A DNA stretch of 64,000 nucleotides from Calditrichia bacterium. GTDB taxonomy: Bacteria > Calditrichota > Calditrichia > RBG-13-44-9 > J075. Positions within the stretch are counted from its first letter, which is position 1; every line of letters begins with the position of its first letter. This document shows positions 1 through 9,342 of the stretch, one piece after another. Under the pieces are notes generated by a model. The model worked only from the letters and a program-made list of their open reading frames with translations. It did no database searches and had not been told where the DNA came from. Where the stretch lies: NCBI GenBank assembly GCA_028284905.1, contig JANQQU010000056.1, positions 85,394 through 149,393 of the forward strand, written 5' to 3'. Made by a program: the position numbers and the translations under genes.

Positions 1-90
1 TACGATAATGAGCCAGTGGATTCATCCCTGGCGGGCAACGATGACGGGAAAAAACTGCCTTTTTTCTCACTATCGCGAAACATCAGTTAA
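1..90 (+). CDS. C-terminal fragment of an unidentified gene
   Basis: Frame 1 is open from the window edge to a TAA at 88-90 and encodes the last 29 residues of some protein, ending FFSLSRNIS. It is too short to name. It would converge with the minus-strand adenylation gene that ends at 150. A spurious open frame is possible. Confidence 0.35.
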   Translation, partial: YDNEPVDSSLAGNDDGKKLPFFSLSRNIS

Positions 91-149
91 TAATAATAAC
101 AATTAGTACCTTAGGCCTATTGCCTACAGCTTTAATTACGCCAGCTGTC

Positions 150-1736
150 TTACCCACTCGCTTCTTCAGCGACCTGGTTTTTCCCCAACGCCTTCCGGTT
201 AATTTTTCCGGTGCCTGTGCGCGGGAAAATGCTCATGATTTCAATCTTCTGTGGCACGGCATACCAGGGTAGCTTCTCTTTTAGAAAATTGGCTAAATCG
301 GTATCATTGATATTTGAGTCAGCGTCTAACTTGACCGCAGCTTCAATCGATTTGGCGCCATCTTTATCTGCGACGGCAAAAATTGCTGCCTCTTCCACTT
401 CGGGGTGACCCATTAGCATAGTTTCAATTTCTTCCATTTCCACCCGGTAACCGCGCACTTTTACCTGGCGGTCTTTCCTGCCGATAAAACGGTATTGTCC
501 ATCCTGCAGAATTTCTACCAGATCACCAGTGCGATAAAAAACTTCCTGGTATCCCTCGAATACAAAACGCTTAAAAAATACCTTTGCATTTAGATCGGGA
601 CGATTCCAATAACCTTGCATCATCGAGGGGCTGCGTACCAGCAATTCACCAGTATTTCCCGGGCCAAGCAGGTTGTCATTATCATCAACAACGATCCCTT
701 CCATGTTTTCGCACATTTTCCCAATCGGAATTGGCGTATCAGCGGAGCCAGGAAATTCGGTAAAGTTGAAGTAGGTGCAGCCATTGGTTTCCGCCGGGCC
801 ATACATGTGGCTAAAATGGGTTTCCGGCAGTAATTCCATCAGTCTGTATACATGTTGCGGGGAATGCGTATCGCCTCCAAAGATGATCCAGCGCAGTGCG
901 CTCAAATCCCGCTTTGGCAAAACGCCACGATAAAGCAATTGGGAGAGCGCAAAAGGAACAGTGAAAAATATGGTGATTTTTTCATCGGCCAGCAGTTTTG
1001 AATAGCTGGCGGGGAGGCGCATATATTCATCGGGAATAATGACCGTGGTTGCGCCGGCAACCGCAGCGGTAAAAAAATCAAAAATGGACATATCAAAATG
1101 CAATGGCGCCTGATTGCTCAAACGGTCTTCCGGGCGGATGCCGTAAGCATTAGCGGCCCATTTGGTAAAACTAAGGCTGCTATGATGGGTGTGCATAATC
1201 CCTTTGGGAGTGCCGGTAGAGCCGGAAGTATAAATAATGTAAGCAAGATCCTGTTCGACGATATTTAAAGATGGCGCTTGTTTGCTGGCCGTTTGATAGA
1301 CTTGATCCCAGGTAATGCACGAAACCGGCAGGTGCTCATTGCCATGAATCCCAATAATACTGGAGAGTGATGCGCCTTCTTGAAGTAAGGATTGAATACC
1401 GGCAATTTTCGAATTCTGGCTGATGATATGCTTGATGCCACAATCCTCAATCATATAAGCAATTCTGGAAAATGGCGCGGAAGGATCCAACGGCACATAT
1501 GCGGCACCGGCTTTCATAATGCCATACATTGCAATAACAGATTCGAGGCTTTTGCCCAGATAAATGCCAACCCGGTCGCGGCGCTGAACGCCTTGTTCTA
1601 TCAAGATATTCGCCAATTGATTCGATTTTTCCGCCAGGTCCCTGTAGGTTAGATGCTGATTATACATGCGCACCGCTTCCCGGTCCGGGACTTCTGCAGC
1701 GACACTGTCAATCGTATGTTGGATCAAGTAATTCAT
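150..1736 (-). CDS. stand-alone amino-acid adenylation enzyme (NRPS A-domain/aminoacyl-AMP ligase type)
   Basis: The 528-residue protein should activate a carboxylic acid, probably an amino acid, as acyl-AMP and load it on a carrier protein. Core motifs are in order: A3 TSGSTGTPKG (170-179), A4 FDMS with the amino-group-binding Asp at 215, A5 YGPAE (312-316), A7 YRTGD (401-405), A8 GRKDRQVKVRGYRVE (419-433) and A10 Lys511. Length and the lone A-domain form match prolyl-AMP ligases such as PltF and PigI and D-alanine ligases. By hand alignment to GrsA the pocket reads about D-M-F-F-I-G-M-G-C-K, which I cannot match to a known substrate, so proline is only suggested by neighbours. It lies 17 bp downstream of the carrier-protein-type dehydrogenase gene and ends the minus-strand operon. 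No carrier domain is fused. Confidence 0.85.
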   Translation of the reverse strand: MNYLIQHTIDSVAAEVPDREAVRMYNQHLTYRDLAEKSNQLANILIEQGVQRRDRVGIYLGKSLESVIAMYGIMKAGAAYVPLDPSAPFSRIAYMIEDCGIKHIISQNSKIAGIQSLLQEGASLSSIIGIHGNEHLPVSCITWDQVYQTASKQAPSLNIVEQDLAYIIYTSGSTGTPKGIMHTHHSSLSFTKWAANAYGIRPEDRLSNQAPLHFDMSIFDFFTAAVAGATTVIIPDEYMRLPASYSKLLADEKITIFFTVPFALSQLLYRGVLPKRDLSALRWIIFGGDTHSPQHVYRLMELLPETHFSHMYGPAETNGCTYFNFTEFPGSADTPIPIGKMCENMEGIVVDDNDNLLGPGNTGELLVRSPSMMQGYWNRPDLNAKVFFKRFVFEGYQEVFYRTGDLVEILQDGQYRFIGRKDRQVKVRGYRVEMEEIETMLMGHPEVEEAAIFAVADKDGAKSIEAAVKLDADSNINDTDLANFLKEKLPWYAVPQKIEIMSIFPRTGTGKINRKALGKNQVAEEASG

Positions 1737-1753
1737 CTTTTATCTCTCAAAGT

Positions 1754-2899
1754 TTATAGCCCCAATAATTGGGCGATGATATTTCTTTGAATGTCTGAGG
1801 TGCCGCCGTAAAGCGTGCCCCCAATGGCGTCCCGTAATTCGCGCTCCACCTCAAGCGATGTGGTATATCCTTTCCCCCCATGAATGCGAATCGCATCCAT
1901 ACTGGAGGCGACGTAACATTCTGCGAGATAATGTTTTACCATCGCCGCTTCCATAACTGCCGGTTTGCCATTTTTTTTTAGCCAGGCGGTTTTATAAAGC
2001 AGGAGGCGGGCTGTTTCCAGGCGGATTTTCATTTCGGCAATGCGATTGGAGACGCTTTGAAATTTACCAATTGCCTGGCCAAACTGTTTGCGTTTGCGGG
2101 TATAACTGATGCATTCTTCCAGTTGCCGCTCCATTGCGCCCAGTTGACTGGCCAGCATGCAGCTTCGTTCCCATTCCAGGGAGCTGCTAAAAATTGCCAG
2201 ACCCGCACCTTCTTTGCCAAGGCGCTGTTCTTCTGCTATAAAGCAGTCCTGAAAAGTTAAGTCGCCAAAAGGGACGGTGCGCAAACCCATTTTTTCCGTA
2301 ACGGGGGATTGGATAAATCCGGGTGTGTTCTTATCAACCAGGAAAGCGGTAACACCCCATTTCCCCAGGGAGGGATCGATCGTTGCCAATACCATAACGA
2401 CATCGGCAATCGGCCCGGCAGTTATCATGGTTTTTTGCCCATTGAGACGATATCCGCCATCGACTTTTTCGGCACTGCTGGTTAGCGAGTAACTATCCGA
2501 GCCAACATCCGGTTCGGTAATTGCCTGCGCGCCAATCCATCTGCCATTACAAAAGTTTGGTAAATAATTCGTGCGTTGAGCGTCGCTGCCAAATTGCTGG
2601 ATAGCGAATTGGAGGGTCCACATCTGCGCGTTGAGCGCGAGGGTTAAGCCATTATCCCGGCAACCGTAGCCAAAGCCTTCCATGGCAAGCATTGCAGTCA
2701 TTATATCCTGCTCGTTACCACCGTAGGCTTTGGGAACAGCCATGCCCTGAATACCGAATTCAGCACATTTTTGCCAGTTCTCCCGGGAGAGCGTGCCGCT
2801 TTTGTCCCGATCAATGATGTCCTCATTCAAATGCTGCTGTGCAAAAGCGATGACATCTTTTTTAAAGCTTAACTGTGCTTCGGTCCATGAAAAATCCAT
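1754..2899 (-). CDS. acyl-CoA dehydrogenase family flavoprotein, prolyl-carrier-protein dehydrogenase-like
   Basis: The 381-residue protein has the full acyl-CoA dehydrogenase fold: FAD-binding ITEPDVGSD (128-136), a middle beta domain, and a C-terminal helical domain ending in TSDIQRNIIAQLLGL. The Glu of the usual YEGT motif is missing (YGGT, 364-367). An acidic residue sits instead at Glu244 in WERSCM, the position used as base by isovaleryl-CoA dehydrogenase and present in PltE/PigA enzymes that oxidise prolyl-carrier protein to pyrrolyl. From memory the stretch MGLRTVPFGDLTF through WERSCMLASQLGAMERQLE resembles PltE closely. Together with the adjacent adenylation enzyme this suggests oxidation of a carrier-bound aminoacyl group rather than beta-oxidation. 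A Shine-Dalgarno AGGGA precedes the ATG. An ordinary acyl-CoA dehydrogenase remains possible. Confidence 0.85.
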   Translation of the reverse strand: MDFSWTEAQLSFKKDVIAFAQQHLNEDIIDRDKSGTLSRENWQKCAEFGIQGMAVPKAYGGNEQDIMTAMLAMEGFGYGCRDNGLTLALNAQMWTLQFAIQQFGSDAQRTNYLPNFCNGRWIGAQAITEPDVGSDSYSLTSSAEKVDGGYRLNGQKTMITAGPIADVVMVLATIDPSLGKWGVTAFLVDKNTPGFIQSPVTEKMGLRTVPFGDLTFQDCFIAEEQRLGKEGAGLAIFSSSLEWERSCMLASQLGAMERQLEECISYTRKRKQFGQAIGKFQSVSNRIAEMKIRLETARLLLYKTAWLKKNGKPAVMEAAMVKHYLAECYVASSMDAIRIHGGKGYTTSLEVERELRDAIGGTLYGGTSDIQRNIIAQLLGL

Positions 2900-2962
2900 A
2901 CAGTCCCTGTTTACCTTCCTGTAAAACGAATACTTCCTGTAATAATAATGCGATTAAAACTG

Positions 2963-4462
2963 TTATTGCGCGTTTGCGGTCGGTCCGGTAATACTTTGCC
3001 ATTCCATCAATTCGCTATTGCCGATGGCAGCAAGTTTTGTTTGCCAGTCGGATACTTCCGCGTAGCTCATATGTTTTGTGTCTGCACAGGCCGTCCAGAA
3101 TCCACCGATAATCGCCGGGTCTTCGAAACGTAACAGGCCGGAGCTGCGCAGCTGCGCGGACTGTGGTGTGCCCGGCAGGGGACGGATAGCATATGGCGTT
3201 ACATTGAACACCAGATCCGGGTTAATCGATTTTGCTTCGTGATATAGTTCTTCAATTGCTTCATGTAAACCGACCATGCTATCATGACTATCATCGGGCA
3301 GACCGACAATTACCCCATAAGTAATATCCGGCACGCCGGCTTCTACAATCGCTCGTACCATGGTCAGATGTTCCTGCCAGGGAAGCAGTTTCGCGTAGGA
3401 TTCCCGTCCGAAAGTGGGGCGCTCCGCCGGAATATATCCCTGGTAGCAGCCGGTTTTACCGTCCCAGCCCCATACGGCATTGATCAATTCGATGTCCGGG
3501 GTAAGATCGCTGTTCGGAAGACTTCTGCCGACAGTCAGTTTTTTGATCTCGAGGCCATTTCCCCAAAGTACGGCCAGTCCCAGTTCGCGAATACCGGCCA
3601 TAATTTCCAATACCTCTTCCCGGCCACCTTTCCAAAGCACCCGCCCCAGGAATTGATCCGATGGACAAATGACCGATTTTGCACCTGCTTCTTTTTGAGC
3701 GGCAAACCACTTTAAAACGGTTTTCGGACTCATTTTTCGATAACCGAGGCGATAGAGCGGCGTTTCGCAAAAATCACATTTGCGGTCGCAGCCGATGTCG
3801 GCCATAACCGAGCCAATCGGGAGAAGATGTTCCGGCAGCTGTGTTTCCCAATAGTCGATACCGAGACATTCCTTTACCACATCCTGAGAGGGGAGCGGCC
3901 AGTCTTCCGGACTCATTGGGGGAGATTTACTTTTAAACTTTTGACCATCGGCGAGAATAACCCCACTCAATGGCTCGCGTTGTGGTTGGCCGGTGACGTA
4001 ATCCGCGATCGACAAATTCGCCGCGCCGGATTTATCCTGCACAACGCCGTATGCACCGGCTTCCAGGTAGGGTTGCGGATCAGCAAATGCATCGGAGCCA
4101 CCGACAATCACTTTAGCACCCTGCTCGCTCAATTGGCGGATGATCATGCAGGCCGGTTCCCGCTCCTGGATATAATTAATGGTAACGGCCCACATATCTG
4201 CAGAATCCGCAGGCTCTCTTAATGCGCGGCCCACTACTACCTTGCGCAGTTCCATTCCACGCCAGGTCACTGTACCAAAATCGGTCTCTTCCGTACCATC
4301 TTTTAAATTTATCATTTCAACATCGTAACCACCGGCCATTAATTGCGGCATGACGATTTGTTTGCTCACTAACGGTTCCCTCCGCCGCAGTGCCGTCCAA
4401 TTATTGCCATTTTCGTCCAGCAATTTCAATGCGGGAATTTCTACCATTTTTATTTTTTTCAT
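2963..4462 (-). CDS. B12-binding-type radical SAM enzyme
   Basis: The chosen ATG at 4462 has GAGG six bases upstream and gives 499 residues; a longer frame from TTG at 4519 overlaps the upstream gene. Residues about 30-190 look like a cobalamin-binding Rossmann half (VIVGGSDAFADPQPYLEAGA), although the classic DxHxxG motif is not seen. The radical SAM 4Fe-4S triad is CDRKCDFC (Cys225, 229, 232), followed by a TIM-barrel core and an MSYAEVSDW-type tail. Such enzymes methylate unactivated carbons or catalyse rearrangements. It sits between the ornithine cyclodeaminase-like and dehydrogenase genes, so it probably modifies the same pathway intermediate. The substrate cannot be read from sequence. 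Confidence 0.85.
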   Translation of the reverse strand: MKKIKMVEIPALKLLDENGNNWTALRRREPLVSKQIVMPQLMAGGYDVEMINLKDGTEETDFGTVTWRGMELRKVVVGRALREPADSADMWAVTINYIQEREPACMIIRQLSEQGAKVIVGGSDAFADPQPYLEAGAYGVVQDKSGAANLSIADYVTGQPQREPLSGVILADGQKFKSKSPPMSPEDWPLPSQDVVKECLGIDYWETQLPEHLLPIGSVMADIGCDRKCDFCETPLYRLGYRKMSPKTVLKWFAAQKEAGAKSVICPSDQFLGRVLWKGGREEVLEIMAGIRELGLAVLWGNGLEIKKLTVGRSLPNSDLTPDIELINAVWGWDGKTGCYQGYIPAERPTFGRESYAKLLPWQEHLTMVRAIVEAGVPDITYGVIVGLPDDSHDSMVGLHEAIEELYHEAKSINPDLVFNVTPYAIRPLPGTPQSAQLRSSGLLRFEDPAIIGGFWTACADTKHMSYAEVSDWQTKLAAIGNSELMEWQSITGPTANAQ

Positions 4463-4505
4463 AAACGACCTCATCTCTTCTACGTTGAGTGCAAAGGTTT
4501 CCGGT

Positions 4506-5594
4506 TCAGGGAGACTCAATAATTACGTCTGCGGATGTTAGTTGATGCGCTTCCGTTTTTGCTTTTACAAAATGATAAGGATTGTGCGGATCTTCGGAAA
4601 TACTTTCCAACTGGACAAGTTTTCCCAGACCCAAATCCTCGGCATAATCGAGCATCATATTCAGGGCGACCTGATCTTCCAGCGCCCATCCGGTAGAATC
4701 AAAAACGCTCAGTTGCTGCTGGACGAAAGTATATTGTTCTGCATGTTGTACGACGGTTACCAGTTCCGGCCCAATGTCACCAGTGGCAAGTTGCTGGCAT
4801 TCGCCTTCTTTTAAGGCTTGCTCGAGAAAATCCGGGCAAACGAAGCTTTTCTTCAGGAACGCGGCCGGAATTTCGACTTTTCCGGGAAAATCCGCCCCGA
4901 CGGCGTTGATGTGTAGCCAGGGCTTGGTCTCTTCGTCGGAAAATACCGGACCATGCCCAATACCGACTGAGGTTGCCGTTACAATGATATCCGCCGCTCT
5001 GACAAGGGTTTTCAGGTCTGTTGCCTGGACGTCAACATCCAGAAAATCGACCCGATCAGCAAAGTGATTTGTCACGCTGGCGTCTATATCGTATGCCAGC
5101 GCTGAGTGAATATTAAACTCCCGGGTGAGTGCGTGTAATTGCGTCACTGCCTGGGCACCGCAGCCAATCAAGCCGACTGTTTGGGAATCCGGCGAAGCCA
5201 TCAATTTACTGGCAACTGCCGATGCGGCGCCGGTGCGAAGTGCGGTCAGAAATGTGGCATCCGCAAGACCGATCAGGTGCCCGCTGGATGTGTCATAGGC
5301 ACTAATCGTTGAAAGAATCGTCGGTAATTTCCGCAAAGCGGGATTCGTCGGGTGGTAGCCGACAATTTTAATCGTTGCCGCCTTGCCCGTTTCCATCACC
5401 GGCATCCACTCTATCAAACCGATATGCGGTTCATGATAATTAAAACCATCCCGGACCGGAATGGTGGTGTTCTCTTCGTCGTATTCCTGAAAAGCAATGG
5501 TTAATCTGGATATCAGATCGTCCATTAATTCATTCAGGCCAACCTGTTGAACGATTGCCCGAATATCATCTATCGATAAAATTATTGTATCCAT
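4506..5594 (-). CDS. ornithine cyclodeaminase/mu-crystallin family protein
   Basis: The frame extends to an ATG at 5627, but the ATG at 5594 has GGAGG nine bases upstream and is preferred (362 residues). The N-terminal substrate-binding part contains AATIKIVGYHPTNP and a dimerisation segment. The NAD-binding Rossmann domain starts with VGLIGCGAQAVTQLHALT and includes ADIIVTATS and LHINAVGADFPGKVEI. Family members convert L-ornithine to L-proline with loss of ammonia, or reduce imino acids and make amines. In this cluster it could supply proline or another cyclic amino acid to the adenylation enzyme, but that is inference. It ends 43 bp before the radical SAM gene. Confidence 0.85.
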   Translation of the reverse strand: MDTIILSIDDIRAIVQQVGLNELMDDLISRLTIAFQEYDEENTTIPVRDGFNYHEPHIGLIEWMPVMETGKAATIKIVGYHPTNPALRKLPTILSTISAYDTSSGHLIGLADATFLTALRTGAASAVASKLMASPDSQTVGLIGCGAQAVTQLHALTREFNIHSALAYDIDASVTNHFADRVDFLDVDVQATDLKTLVRAADIIVTATSVGIGHGPVFSDEETKPWLHINAVGADFPGKVEIPAAFLKKSFVCPDFLEQALKEGECQQLATGDIGPELVTVVQHAEQYTFVQQQLSVFDSTGWALEDQVALNMMLDYAEDLGLGKLVQLESISEDPHNPYHFVKAKTEAHQLTSADVIIESP

Positions 5595-5632
5595 GCCAAA
5601 ACGCCTCCATGCGTTTTTGGTGCTCATAAATT

Positions 5633-7279
5633 TTAATGCCTTACATCTATCTTTCGTATGACACGTTCCCGAATTTTCTGGTAAGCACTACCATCGAAAA
5701 AAGAGGTGACTTGTGTGATTTTTATTGCTACTGGTTGTTCGTTGCCTGTGAGAGGAACTTTTTCAGCAAAAGACCAAAATGTTGCCGGTGGCTGAAACCA
5801 ATTTAACCATAGCGCTTTGTTCTGTCTGTGACTATAGTTACCAGCCGTTGTTTTTATGTAGTCCTCAAAACGTTCAATTAAGGCCAATTTCAGGCGCTTG
5901 TCTTTCTTTCCAGCTTCCAATGCGAATATATCTCCTGCTGATTGTGCGGCATCTAATGCCCTGGTAACAGAAGCAGTTTGGGATGCGCCGTAGGGGCCAA
6001 CCAGTTGCGGTTTTTCTGTCAAATAATCAAAGTTCCCAAAAACAAAGTGAGCAGCATAAGGTGCAAAAAAAGGCGGCGGTAAATCAATTTGGCGATCCTC
6101 GCTGTCAAGGGCAGTTAAGCGGTAAGTATAGGCCAAATTCGTATCATACCAGGCCAACTTTGCCGGTTTTGCCCAATAGGGTATTGCCGCAATTAATACC
6201 ACAGATATTGCAAAATACCGCCAGTTGAACAGCGGTGTGACAATCGGACTCTGTTTTCGTAAAAAGATTGCCCAGAAGACAATTTCCAGTAATATCCATT
6301 TCCAGAAAAAGAATCCGGTTAAAACAAAGACGCCACAGTGAAAGCTGATCCAACCGATAATAAAGAACTTTAAAACATTCAGCCGCCATAAACAGAATAA
6401 GGCACCAATCTCAACGATTGCCGTGGAAATCACCATAATAGTGTCCCATTGCGAGAAGAATATGGTCATTTCACTTAACGTGTCAGCCGGTAAAAATGCC
6501 AACCAACCATGTGTATAAGCGTTTGCCAGGATCAAATACACATTGCCATGGGCGAACCAGTTTAATTCCAGCTTGCCCAATCCCGGGTACCAGTATTGTC
6601 CGGCAATAAGGCATATCGTCAGAAATACGAAGCCAATCGGATTGCGGATTTCCGTTAGGGCAAAAAATATAAAATAGCCGCAAAACAATAATAATGTGTA
6701 TAAGAGCAAATTATCCGTTGGGCGATCAAACCCTATTTGTAGTGGATAATTGAATTGGCTGATAATTGCCACTGCCATCAAAAGAAATGGAAATACAACA
6801 ACCGGCCGCCAATAAACGCCAATACAAAGAAAAATTAGTAAAACTCTATCGAACCAATGATTCTGATTGTAATAAAGATTGACACTATAAGTTGCATAAA
6901 TCCATGTTAGGATGATAGCAACTGTCGTAATAAATATGCGTAAGGACCGGCCATGCTGAAAAACTTGCCATTTATGCGAAAAGTTTTTCAGGAAATTTTT
7001 ACCGATCGAAATATTTTCCCCAGAGATCGTCCGCAGTGGAGGCAGGCTAACCCTTGCTAAAATCAAACTTGCGGATAATATTCCTCCAACCAACAGCAAA
7101 AGGTAACCGCTGTTTAGCAATAATTCAAAAAAAATAAAGTCTGCGAAATAACTGCTCTCAGATAATTCCGCAGTTTTGTATATAAACAGTTTTAATGTTA
7201 GGAAAATCGCTAAAATCGTCCCGGTCATCATTAAAGGATGATCCAGTCTGAATAAATTTGATCTTTTAAGCGTCATCAT
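5633..7279 (-). CDS. multi-pass membrane protein, HTTM/vitamin-K-carboxylase-like
   Basis: The 548-residue protein has roughly ten hydrophobic segments across residues 15-390, then a soluble C-terminal domain of about 150 residues. The membrane part with NWFAHGNVYLILANAYTHGW and a WISFHCGVFVLTGFFFWKW segment resembles HTTM proteins, which are related to gamma-glutamyl carboxylase, but the match is from memory and weak. The start is the ATG pair at 7279/7276, preceded by AGGGA. It lies in the same minus-strand run, 38 bp before the ornithine cyclodeaminase-like gene and 33 bp after the HupE-like gene. A role in export or membrane-associated modification of the cluster product is possible. Confidence 0.6.
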   Translation of the reverse strand: MMTLKRSNLFRLDHPLMMTGTILAIFLTLKLFIYKTAELSESSYFADFIFFELLLNSGYLLLLVGGILSASLILARVSLPPLRTISGENISIGKNFLKNFSHKWQVFQHGRSLRIFITTVAIILTWIYATYSVNLYYNQNHWFDRVLLIFLCIGVYWRPVVVFPFLLMAVAIISQFNYPLQIGFDRPTDNLLLYTLLLFCGYFIFFALTEIRNPIGFVFLTICLIAGQYWYPGLGKLELNWFAHGNVYLILANAYTHGWLAFLPADTLSEMTIFFSQWDTIMVISTAIVEIGALFCLWRLNVLKFFIIGWISFHCGVFVLTGFFFWKWILLEIVFWAIFLRKQSPIVTPLFNWRYFAISVVLIAAIPYWAKPAKLAWYDTNLAYTYRLTALDSEDRQIDLPPPFFAPYAAHFVFGNFDYLTEKPQLVGPYGASQTASVTRALDAAQSAGDIFALEAGKKDKRLKLALIERFEDYIKTTAGNYSHRQNKALWLNWFQPPATFWSFAEKVPLTGNEQPVAIKITQVTSFFDGSAYQKIRERVIRKIDVRH

Positions 7280-7311
7280 TTCCCTGGGTTTCCCGAGTTT
7301 CCCCCCAAATT

Positions 7312-8502
7312 TTATAAGAACTGCGCTAAGGGCATCTCAATCTCAAAGGCGCGCTCGACAAACCAATAAAGCGCAATCAGGATTAAGCCAACGGCGCCTG
7401 CTTTTAAAACAACAGAGCGGTAGTAGCTAACGTTGCGAATAAAGTATAATACCGGGAAAGCAACGCAGATAATCGCTACCTGACCAATTTCTACCCCTAA
7501 ATTGAAGCCGAAGAGGGATAGTGCCATATGCTCCCCAAGAATCCCCAAATGTGATAATACGCTGGCAAAACCAAATCCATGAAACAGGCCAAACCCAAAA
7601 ACGACCCAACCGATTTTGCCTTTGAAAATCGGGAAAATAATATCGAGGGCAGCAATTGCGATGGAAATGGCAATGACTGATTCGACAATGCGAGGTGGTA
7701 GATCGAGTATGCCCAGCGCCGCAATGCTTAAAGTAATACTGTGGGCGACTGTGAAGAGGGTGATAACTTTGATAACATAAATCAAGGCCGGCTTAAATTC
7801 GGAAACCGGTTCCCAGTCGGATTGGCGCCGATACATAACTGCCGGTAAGATGAGCGCGATAATAAAAAGAATGTGGTCAATGCCAATCCAGATGTGTTTA
7901 ATCCCTTGCTTAACAACCCCTACGAAGCCTTTCCAAATCGAGGCATCGGTTAAATCCAGTTTTTGTAACTGGTTGTCTTTGGTAAATGCCAGGGCAAAAA
8001 TGCGCTCGTTCTGAAAGAGGTTGGCTTTCCAGTAATGTTCAATTACCAGGAAGGCATCATGCTCCGGATCTTTATCGAAAAATACCCCATATTGTACATC
8101 TATATTTTCGGGGATCTCCGCGAGGTTGCTGGCAATATTAAAACTGACCGTAATAAAAGTGCCTTCGCTGGTTCTTAGCAGATCGTGTTTGGTAAAACTA
8201 AATTGACAATCATTACCTCCGATGCGCATTTGGATGCGTTCAGTAATATACCCCTGAATTTGCTCAATATATTGCGCGTAGTTTTCTTTGGTGATCATGG
8301 AGTCGGGATGGGTGAGATCAAAAACGATATTCATATCTTCGATCATCATTTCGAAACGGCCATCAATCTGATTCTCGTATACTTGCAGAAAAATATAGCT
8401 TTGATCGACTGAATGGGCGATTGCTGCGGAGTTAAATAAAAGCATAAAACTAAATACGAATAACCATTTTGTGCTAGAAAAACTTTGCCTTCTCATATTC
8501 AT
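7312..8502 (-). CDS. HupE/UreJ family membrane protein
   Basis: The 396-residue protein starts with a signal peptide (LFVFSFMLLFNSAAIAHS), has an extracytoplasmic domain of about 170 residues, then six or seven transmembrane segments. Histidine-rich motifs typical of the HupE/UreJ_2 family are present: GIDHILFIIAL, TLFTVAHSITL and FGLFHGFGFASVL, plus FNLGVEIGQ. The family is annotated as metal (nickel or cobalt) permeases near hydrogenases and ureases, but this long form with an N-terminal domain has no proven function. It is the first gene of the minus-strand run and faces the acyl carrier protein gene across 840 bp. No urease or hydrogenase gene is in view, so a nickel role is unsupported here. 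Confidence 0.75.
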   Translation of the reverse strand: MNMRRQSFSSTKWLFVFSFMLLFNSAAIAHSVDQSYIFLQVYENQIDGRFEMMIEDMNIVFDLTHPDSMITKENYAQYIEQIQGYITERIQMRIGGNDCQFSFTKHDLLRTSEGTFITVSFNIASNLAEIPENIDVQYGVFFDKDPEHDAFLVIEHYWKANLFQNERIFALAFTKDNQLQKLDLTDASIWKGFVGVVKQGIKHIWIGIDHILFIIALILPAVMYRRQSDWEPVSEFKPALIYVIKVITLFTVAHSITLSIAALGILDLPPRIVESVIAISIAIAALDIIFPIFKGKIGWVVFGFGLFHGFGFASVLSHLGILGEHMALSLFGFNLGVEIGQVAIICVAFPVLYFIRNVSYYRSVVLKAGAVGLILIALYWFVERAFEIEMPLAQFL

Positions 8503-9342
8503 CTTCCGTGATATATTTTCTTGATTCGTTATATGTTAACAGAAATTACTATTCCGACGAACTCGGAGCTCTCTCTCCGCTATATTAGTTTCCGAAATCT
8601 TTTTACAAAAAAATTATGCTTAATAATCGGTTTTAGCTGCCCGAGGATTTCTGGTAAGAGCTATACTGATAAATGCATTTTTAAACACTCGCTTACAATT
8701 CTCAGTATTTCTAATACAAAGCGTAGAAACATTGATAGCGTGTAAAACCCGCAATGGCAGACCTGGAAATACGACAAAGATCGAAGTAAGAGGATTTAGA
8801 TCAAATGATAATGGTTGTTTAAATTAGGGGGAGTCTTGCATCTTTCGATGATTTGATTCACAAATCATACATATAAAGAATTAAGCTAAGCTCTCCAAAA
8901 CCGCTCTGTGAGCGCTTTTGAGCGAATTTCTGAAGATGCTATTTACAGAATTGGGGGTTAAAAGTGAAAGCAACAGCGGAGATTTGCAATTAATTTTATC
9001 TGCATTCTGTTTATTGATTACTGGGGGTTTTTCCTTATGTGTTTCTTTGCCTCTGGTGGGTAAGCAGTCGCATTTGCATTCTGGAAAAAGTTGTTTATTG
9101 CTGTTTCTATTGAAATTAGTTCTCTAAAAACATTCGGCCCCTGTAACTTTATTTACAAAAAATGAAACATAAGTTAAAAAGTCCATTTTCTGTTTGTTGA
9201 ACAACCCTCCTGCCGCTATTCAATCCTTTACATTTTTACAAACCTTCGCAACCCCAGTGAAAGATTTCTCTGCTGATTTTTGATACTTTTAATCGCTTTT
9301 GAAAACGAAACCGGACAACTAAAAGTCACTTAGGAGATTAAA
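8503..9342. other. divergent intergenic region (840 bp)
   Basis: This AT-rich spacer separates the minus-strand HupE-like gene from the plus-strand carrier-protein operon and must carry promoters for both arms. The open frames at 8521-8745 and 8918-9127 lack family features, good starts and ribosome sites, and I do not call them. The sequence TTGTTGAACAA near 9196 is near-palindromic. I found no convincing -35/-10 pair, tRNA or repeat. Confidence 0.6.

Noticed and set aside
7312..8502. Nickel permease of a hydrogenase or urease locus
   Set aside because: No hydrogenase or urease gene is nearby; HupE-like similarity alone does not establish metal transport.
8918..9127. 69-residue open frame in the divergent spacer
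   Set aside because: It starts at TTG without a ribosome site, has a random-like composition and resembles no family.
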